The notes under the pieces: generated by a model
What the model saw: the letters and a program-made list of their open reading frames with translations, nothing else
What the model was told of the DNA's origin: nothing
Database searches by the model: none
Shown: positions 37,728 to 64,000 of the stretch, piece after piece
How positions within the stretch are numbered: the stretch's first letter is position 1
How the letters are laid out: each line of letters opens with the position of its first letter
NCBI GenBank assembly: GCA_036785325.1
Contig: JAXIVH010000001.1
Location: 11,114,370-11,178,369 of the forward strand
Reading direction: 5' to 3'
DNA length: 64,000 bases
Source: Urophycis tenuis
Taxonomy: Eukaryota; Chordata; Actinopteri; Gadiformes; Phycidae
Program-made: the position numbers and the translations under genes

Positions 37728-38226
37728 AGGCATACAAATGTAAGCATTCGACCATCCACATCTTATAGAAACTAATGTAATGTGAAAGTGTAAGCCGATA
37801 ACTTTTTCAAGTGTAAGGTATTAATGGCGTTAAGTGAGCTCGGCCAATTCCGCCTAATTAGTAACCGTCACTTTATCACGTGACACGTCTGGGCGCGTCC
37901 CCGCTGACTGTTCCGACGTTTCACGAGTGGCGGGAGCGAGCAGTTCGTCTCGGAAGAGTGTGATACTAGTCTAGGCATACAATTTAGCATACGCTTCTCC
38001 ATACATCGTATAGAACGCGGTGACTTCGTAACCAGCTCGTGTAAAAGTGTAACCCTATAACTTTTTGTGAAGCGTAACACACGGCGTTAAGTGAGCTCGG
38101 CCAATTCCGCCTCATCAGTAACCTAACCGTCACTTTGTCACGTGACACGTCTGGGCGCGTCCCCGCCGACTGGTTCCGATGTTTCACGAGGGGCGGGAGC
38201 GAGCAGCGCGGCTTCTGAAGAGTGTG
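37728..38226. promoter_or_regulatory. Tandemly duplicated promoter module between c19orf67 and pkn1
   Basis: Two diverged copies, about 37728-37962 and 37972-38226, sit between the divergent starts of c19orf67 (37131, -) and pkn1 (38954, +). Each has, in order, GTTAAGTGAGCTCGGCCAAT (CCAAT box at 37844 and 38101), TAACCGTCACTT, a palindromic TCACGTGA E-box (CACGTG at 37877-37882 and 38139-38144), GACACGTCTGGGCGCGTCCC and GTTTCACGAG. Conservation is strongest over these boxes. CACGTG is bound by USF and MiT/TFE-type bHLH-ZIP factors and CCAAT by NF-Y. There is no TATA box at a fixed distance. The promoter role is inferred from position and motifs. Confidence 0.6.
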
Positions 38227-38953
38227 GTCGGCGTCCGCTCGCGTCAGCTGCAGACATGCGGTCCATGTGAGCCCGCAACCCCGTACTGAAAGGGAAGAAC
38301 GACGTGTCCTCGTGGTTTTTAACCTTTTTGGAGATCCTTTGTCTCCCTGAGATTTGACTGTCCATTGTCTCTGGCGGACAAAAAAAGGCATCTAAAAATT
38401 GACAGCAGGCTCCCCCCCCCTTACCCTGTGACACATTGACTGAGATGTGTGAACCGATACTGTGAACGAAGGGAGGCTTTTTCACTTGATCTGGTCATTG
38501 CATGTCAACGGTGGATGCGCCCTGGTCCGCCCGGACTTGGCCGCACACAACGAGGGCTCTTGTTCATCGATGGATTGTGTTTGACTCGTGCTGCTGGATG
38601 CCCAATCTGGATACCGAACAATGACTCTGATGCTCGTTTTTTTTCTTCTTTCATGACCCAGTCTCCTTCTGAGATGTTTTATTGATGGCATCCGATCAGC
38701 TGTAGTTGTGGTGTGTTGAACGGTGGCCTACATTACACCCCAGGGGGTCCGGTTCTTTTGGGGGTAGTGGCTCGAGAGAGGGCGATCTAACAATGCGGAT
38801 TAACCCCCGTGGACCCTCGCGTCAATAAAACTATGCACACAGAGACCTTCTAACACTTTCTCCCCTAAAAAACGCCCGATCTTTCCATTTTTGAAGTGAA
38901 TCTGCTCGTTTTGGTAACGTCTGACCGTATTGTCCCACCAGCGCCGAGCCAAC

Positions 38954-58392
<19,439 letters not shown>

Positions 58393-58575
58393 GTGAGCCT
58401 CGCTGTCCTGCGCTGTGGAGGTCCAGTCGGTGGTCGGTGGTCTCAGCATGACTGACCACGGGGGGGGGGGGAGATGGTTTTCGATCGGCCACTGTGTTAT
58501 GTAACACATCACTCACAGTGTCAGGAGGCCACAGCCCCTGGTTTGGTGAATGGATGAAGCCGAGCGACAGGATTC

Positions 58576-58775
58576 NNNNNNNNNNNNNNNNNNNNNNNNN
58601 NNNNNNNNNNNNNNNNNNNNNNNNNNNNNNNNNNNNNNNNNNNNNNNNNNNNNNNNNNNNNNNNNNNNNNNNNNNNNNNNNNNNNNNNNNNNNNNNNNNN
58701 NNNNNNNNNNNNNNNNNNNNNNNNNNNNNNNNNNNNNNNNNNNNNNNNNNNNNNNNNNNNNNNNNNNNNNNNNNN
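58576..58775. other. Assembly gap, 200 N
   Basis: Exactly 200 N, a placeholder of unknown real size. It sits 183 bases after the pkn1 exon 2 donor. No overlap is visible between the flanks, unlike the first gap. Confidence 0.98.
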
Positions 58776-60167
58776 CCTGTATATCGTCTGCAGTCGTTTG
58801 GTCGATGAAGGCAAATAGGCTTGTGTTGATTGTGTTGATTAAAACAAAGTGGTGTTTCAAGTGTGGTGAGCCTCCGGGGCGTGGCGGGGGAGTAATGACA
58901 TTTCTGCCCTCCTTGTCGTAACTTGCTCTAAACATTCCTTTGTCCCGCGTCCTGCCCAGGATCCACCTCATGTCTGCTGGGATCCCCAGCCCCTCTGCCC
59001 AGCCCCTGTTGAGTTGTAACCTGTGGCCAGATGTTGTATTGATAGGCTATAGAGGAGGTGATGCGAGGATGGATGTATCAATTCTAGTCATACCAGGATG
59101 TCTCTTATGTGGTATGCTTTCCTGGGCCGTCAAACACTCCGTTAGAGGGCTGGGGTTCGAATTGACCCATGTTTCCATTTCACTTCTGTTAAGCCCGCCA
59201 TGTTGGGAGTATTGGAGCCAATTTCATTATTCCTTGATTGTTGTCTTGTTGTTGGTTTGACTATATTGGACTTTGATAGTCCGATTTATAGTTCAAGTCA
59301 TTTTTTCACACATTTGCAAGCTAATTCAGGCCATCATTGCTGGGCTCCACCCCGCTTTGCAACAGGGATTTGCCATCCTTAAATACCATTTGTTAAGTTA
59401 GCGAAGAGTCGATTAGTTGAAGAAGTTAGCGATGGCTCAATGCAAACGGTGAGCTACACTGTGACGTATCCTTGGGTCCAACGGCCGGAGGAGTTGAGAT
59501 AGCTGAGGGCACGGAGAGCTGTGGAGAGAAAGGACGGAGACTAATGAGTGGGCGAGACGTGGGACCGTCCCACATAGCCAGGGGGACACACTTTGAAACG
59601 GTCACTGTTCACCGTTGCGAAATATGGAGTGGACTTGATCACGGCTCGATGAAATAAAACCTTTAACTCAACGCCCCTGTCAAGGGTTTAGTGAAGATGC
59701 AGCGAGTTATCAGTGGAAACCGTTGGGAGGGAAGGAAAGAGAGGAAACGATGGCTGCTGTTGCTGAAATGGGAAATGACATGCATTTTTCTTCTTTTTTT
59801 TTTGTTTGTTTACCACCATCCCCTGAGTCAGTGTTAATGAATGCCTGGCAGTCGTTGTCATCTCGAATGCAGTGCTACGCTACTGGACAGTGCATGTTAA
59901 ACTTCCGTGGAAGTGATCATTCGAGTTGCAAAAGTACAGTCTGCAGGCAAGAACGTGTTTTTTAAATACACAGGCTTGACAAGCCTGCCGCAACTTGACT
60001 GAAATTACAGTCATGGGGTGAAAACAGTCCAAGTCTGCGTTTATTTCTTTCACTTCCAAATTGAAAAATCAATTCCCCCATATCCATTATATTTTCTTTA
60101 ATATCCGACATAAGTTTTACACGTATGACATAATTGGCTGTGACATCTATAGTGTGTGTGTGAGTGT

Positions 60168-60232
<65 letters not shown>

Positions 60233-60693
60233 GCGCTCGCGTGTCTTCCAGGCTTTATAAACATGACCACATGTTTCCTCTGTCTTGCAGTGTTGCAGTC
60301 CGTGTTCCTGTATTTCCACATGTTAGCGCTCACATGGCATTTTCAGACCACTGTCCTCTCTAGCACGCCTGCAGGGTCACGCCCCGCCCCTGGCGCCGGG
60401 CCCTCTGCACCCCCGGGTTTCAGCGCTCCACAACAACGGTTGTTGACAACACGTTAAAGCAGGACATTCCGGCGTGCGCCCTCCCTGCTGCGCTTTCATT
60501 TAGGATTGTGTGCAATGTTAACGTCTTCTCCTGAAGCCATTGAGTCACCCCAAAACCAAGGCTGCGCCAACTCCGGTAACAGTCGGTTCTCGCTTGCGAC
60601 GCCGTTCTGCAGCAAGGGCCGCCCTCTGTCGTTATCCGATCTCTCACTCCCTCTCCTCTCTCTCTCTCTCGCCCGCCCCTGTCTGCCCCGAAG
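58776..60693. other. Region between the second gap and the myosin start, no coding exon found
   Basis: No pkn1 HR1, C2 or kinase exon is visible here and no other gene is recognised. A GT microsatellite lies at about 60151-60234 and an isolated AATAAA at about 59652 without a linked reading frame. The stretch probably holds the upstream intron or promoter of the myosin gene. Confidence 0.45.
60151..60234. repeat. (GT)n microsatellite
   Basis: Imperfect at the left end (GAGTGTGGTG) and perfect after, grading into GTGCGT at the right. Confidence 0.9.
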
Positions 60694-60698
60694 CCACC

Positions 60699-63561
60699 AT
60701 GACGGACGCAAACAAGTTCCTGTATGGGGACCGCGGCGCGGGACAGCAGCCCCCTGGCGCAGGCCGATTGGTCCACCAAGAAGCTGGTGTGGGTGCCGGC
60801 GGAGGAAGACGGGCTTCGAGGCCGGCTCGCTGAAGGAGGAGACCGGGGATGAGTGCGTGGTGGATGCTTTGCGACTCTGGCAAGAAGGTGAGTGGTCCGG
60901 CCTCGGTGGGCCGGGCTCAGCCGTGGGTCTCACTGCTAGAAGCTTGTTTTTTTTTTGTTTTTTTTTTGTTCAGCGCTCCACCAGGTGGGGCAAAGGTAAC
61001 AAACATATGGCATTCGATGAGAAGTTTCCATCTTTTCTCCAGCCGTAGTTGTTCCTAGTTCAGTGACATACGCTACAGCTCTCGGGTTCCCCCGTGCAAA
61101 GTTGACGACTGCTGGTGGGAATACTTTGGACGATCTACCCTCGGGTTAATGCCCCCCCCCCCCCCCCCCCCCCTCCTCGAGGGTGGCTGCTCCAGAGAGC
61201 CAGAGTCCCAAACATTGCCCTGCTCCTCAGATTCAAGGTGAACAAGGACGACATCCAGAAGATGAACCCACCCAAGTTCAGCAAGGTGGAGGACATGGCG
61301 GAGCTCACCTGCCTCAACGAGGCCTCGGTGCTGCACAACCTGAAGGAGAGATACTACTCTGGACTCATCTACGTGAGTCAGAACGCACACACACGCACCA
61401 CACACGCACACACACACACACGCACACACACACATGTCTTAATCTTAATTTCATGATGGCTTTTAAAAAAAAACAAAGTATAGCCTGTTATCATAGTGGG
61501 CGTGGCCTAGTTCATTGATGGCATAAACACTTGACTAGACTATCATCATTTGATATCTGTACTTGAATTTCAGTGTTATGCTGCTGATTTTAACAAAATC
61601 ATTGTTATCATGATCATTAATTGTAAGCCCTCTTCAGCACGAGTGCAAACGTTTGTGTGTCCTCCTCCTCTTCCTCACCCAGACGTACTCTGGTCTGTTC
61701 TGCGTGGTCATCAACCCGTACAAGTACCTGCCCATCTACACGGAGGACATCGTGGACATGTACAAGGGCAAGAAGAGGCACGAGATGCCCCCCCACATCT
61801 ACGCCATCACAGACACCTCCTACCGCAGCATGATGCAGGGTGGGCGCGGTCTCTATGTTGTTATACGCTCGCTCGCTCACTCGGGCCCTCAGTCTCTGAT
61901 AAATGGTTTACTATTCCAAAAGTCTCTTTGCGGCCGCACTAATTAATTTACTAAGTGTACACAGTGCACCTTTTTGTTTTGTTTTGTTTTTTTTTTAAAC
62001 CTGGCCAATATTGACCAAGGGCTTACCTGTCATATGATGTGAATGTTTACTGAATGTTGCTGTGTGTGTTGTGTTGAGTATGTGACTGAAGTAGTGATGA
62101 TATGATATGATATTTACAAATGGATTCATGCAGTTGCCCTCAGTTGAAATGGTTTATGATATTACATATTCTTTTTTTAATTGCCTTTTTTTCAACCTTT
62201 TAATAAAGTCTCGTCTCAGCAATGTATTATTGCGGTATGTTTCTACAATGCTTTTCTTGCAATACCAGCACAATGCGTCCTTTGCCACAGCATTACACAC
62301 ACTGTAGGATGCAGCGTCACTGATGTCATGAACTCTAACACTAAGTTTTATCTCTTCCCCTCCCACTTCCAGATCGCGAGGACCCAGTCCATCCTTTGCA
62401 CGTAAGCTTCTCCTCTCGTTGTGACCTCCGGTTACATCCAAGATCATTTGGAAACACTCGCGACTGCTGCTCATTTCAATTTCAAGTTCCTAGCTCCTTG
62501 TATCCTAGTAGTAGTAGTAGTAGTGACCTCGGCCTTGGAACACCCGGCCCTGATTTGACGTCAGGGCTGATTTGACATCAGGGCTGATTTGACGTCACTG
62601 GTCACGTGATCTCTGTTGCCACGCGCTCACGGCGGTCCATGTTTCACACAGTGGGGAGTCTGGCGCTGGAAAGACAGAGAACACCAAGAAAGTAGAATCC
62701 AGTATCTGGCCCACGTCGCCTCATCCTTCAAGTCCAAAAGAGACCAGGTGGGTCGGGGTCAGAGGTCGTGTAGTGCCGATGCTCCAGCGGTCGTGTAACC
62801 CTGTGTCCCATGTTCCATTCATTTGTTTTACATACGTTTTTTTAATTTTGTTTTGTTTTGAGATCTGTTACTTTTCCCCAACAATATAAAGCTCCCCTTG
62901 TGTTCTAAACAGGGACTGCTGTACCCAGTCATGGGAATTGGTCAGTTCATTCTCATTTTAGTATTTAGCAGCGAGACGAGAAACGCAGTAACACACAGTA
63001 TAGATGAAAGGCTACAACTTGTGCATCACAACTCGGATTAGGTTTTTACTTTAGATCGTGTAGAGTAGTATCCATGTGTATGACCATATCACCCCACCAC
63101 AGATTCATTCTGTACACATACATGCTCATCTGCCGCAGGGAAAATGTTTAAGGTTTAAGTGTAGTTTCCCTCAGGCCTTCATCGTACGGCAGTGTTAGAC
63201 GCCCCTGGGTGACCCCCTGAAGGTTTGAACTTGGACTCTACCCAGTAGGCGAACACGGAGCAGCCCAAGGCCTGCACTGATGACATTTGGATGTTTTTTT
63301 TTTTTAATGAGAAGACGCTTACATCTCCTTTCTGTGTCCCCAAGCGTCATCTTTTGGTCTGTGCTCCCATTTCTCTCAGATCTGTGTTCTCCGTTCTGTA
63401 TTTTTCCATGTTAACCTTTTATTTTCTGCCACACTTTCAACTCTCTGATGTGCAGTGGAGAGGAAGGGAAGCGGCTCTCCCCTTACATTCCACTTTCAGG
63501 TCCACACTTGCCTGCCCTGCTTCACGGCAGAGATCAGACCTGCAGACGCTCGCGTGTGTGC

Positions 63562-63620
<59 letters not shown>

Positions 63621-63851
63621 TGTGTGTGTGTGTGTGTGTTATCCAATGTATGTCTTGTTCTGAAGTTCAAAATATAGGCATCCATATTATCTAGTGAAAT
63701 CTCATCTGTATTGTTCTCTTAGCCCGCCTGCAGGTTGTAATGGTGAACTCATGCAAGCTGCATGACACAAATTAGGAAAGAGTTTATGACCAAGTGTTTA
63801 ACGATCACCTGTGTTGTCTCCTGTCTCTAGGGCAGCGCGGTTCTGTCACAA
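60699..63851 (+). CDS. myh9: Non-muscle myosin II heavy chain (MYH9-like), 5' part, with indels
   Basis: Actin-based motor heavy chain; N-terminal region and start of the motor domain. Exons: 60699-60887 (ATG in GCCACCATGA), 61231-61372, 61683-61839 (157 nt), 62373-62401, 62652-62747 and microexon 63831-63851. Recognisable: MTDANKFLY, PLAQADWSTKKLVWVPAE, GFEAGSLKEETGDECVV, VNKDDIQKMNPPKFSKVEDM, TYSGLFCVVINPYK, MYKGKKRHEMPPHIYAITDT, P-loop GESGAGKT (62653-62676) and IQYLAHVASSFKSKRDQ. The MYK...AITDT...MMQ wording fits MYH9 better than MYH10, MYH11 or MYH14, but a fish myh14 or myh9 duplicate is possible. Four of the five main exons carry extra bases: three +1 in the first, +1 near 61232, +1 in the fourth (29 nt; family 28), +2 near 62693. 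Splice sites are intact, so sequence error is likelier than a pseudogene. It continues beyond the right edge. Confidence 0.8.
63551..63639. repeat. (TGCG)n / (GT)n compound microsatellite
   Basis: Tetranucleotide GCGT array followed by about 10 GT units, in the intron before the loop-1 microexon. Confidence 0.9.
63831..63851 (+). CDS. myh9: 21-nt microexon in myosin loop 1
   Basis: CTCTAG acceptor at 63825-63830, 21 bases encoding GSAVLSQ in phase 0, then a GTGAGT donor. It follows the RDQ end of the P-loop exon. This is the loop-1 (25K/50K junction) position where vertebrate non-muscle and smooth-muscle myosins carry short, often alternatively spliced inserts. Confidence 0.65.
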
Positions 63852-64000
63852 GTGAGTTCCTCTCTCCGATGCTGCATGATTAACCACTTTTTGCGTCTTG
63901 CCCCAAATCAGAAATCGGCTCACTTTCCCTGTCCAGGTTTATGAGGAATTACTAACCCGCATCGCTGAACACATCTAGCGCTGTCTTTATGTGCATGCAT

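Noticed and set aside
60699..62747. Myosin locus as a pseudogene
   Set aside because: Splice sites, exon order and protein conservation are intact and every break is a small insertion near a gap; sequence error explains this better, though it is not proven.

Overview
This is a vertebrate nuclear genome window, almost certainly from a teleost fish. The genes have introns with GT/AG borders and vertebrate-type proteins. There are many CA/GT and CT microsatellites. Other fish-type signals are a tRNA-derived SINE with the LINE-like tail common in teleosts and a hAT-type MITE with an 8-bp target-site duplication. Two gaps of exactly 200 N (6740-6939 and 58576-58775) show this is scaffolded draft sequence, and several oddities here are assembly effects rather than biology.

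Layout. 1-12.5 kb: no gene recognised; about 5.6 kb is present twice, once on each side of the first gap, and is best read as an unmerged contig overlap. 12.5-17.1 kb: GC-rich, homopolymer-rich upstream DNA. 17.1-33.4 kb: a complete prr36-like gene on the + strand (five coding exons, about 1565 residues), with a long 3' UTR and a possible intronic-polyadenylation short form. 33.8-37.1 kb: on the - strand and convergent with prr36, a complete seven-exon homologue of human C19orf67 (UPF0575), about 389 residues with a polyglutamine tract. 37.7-38.2 kb: a tandemly duplicated promoter module, each copy with CCAAT and CACGTG, lying between the divergent c19orf67 and pkn1 starts. 38.95-58.4 kb: the 5' end of pkn1 (protein kinase N1): a 7-codon first coding exon, a 19-kb intron rich in microsatellites and transposon remnants, and an exon encoding the start of HR1 domain 1. 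No later pkn1 exon is visible before or after the gap. 60.7-63.9 kb: the 5' part of a non-muscle myosin II heavy chain gene, closest to MYH9, through the P-loop and a 21-nt loop-1 microexon; it runs off the right edge.

The genes are unrelated housekeeping, cytoskeletal and signalling loci, not one system. PRR36, C19orf67 and PKN1 homologues all lie on human 19p13, so the window probably preserves part of that ancestral linkage; the myosin may be a real neighbour or a scaffold misjoin. Coding exons near the second gap carry single- or two-base insertions while splice sites and protein similarity are intact. prr36 and c19orf67, far from the gaps, are clean. That pattern points to unpolished gap-edge sequence, not pseudogenes. 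I found no convincing previously undescribed system. The best biological leads are the duplicated bidirectional promoter, the minisatellite grown from a splice acceptor, the prr36 alternative 3' end, and the myosin microexon and extra intron.
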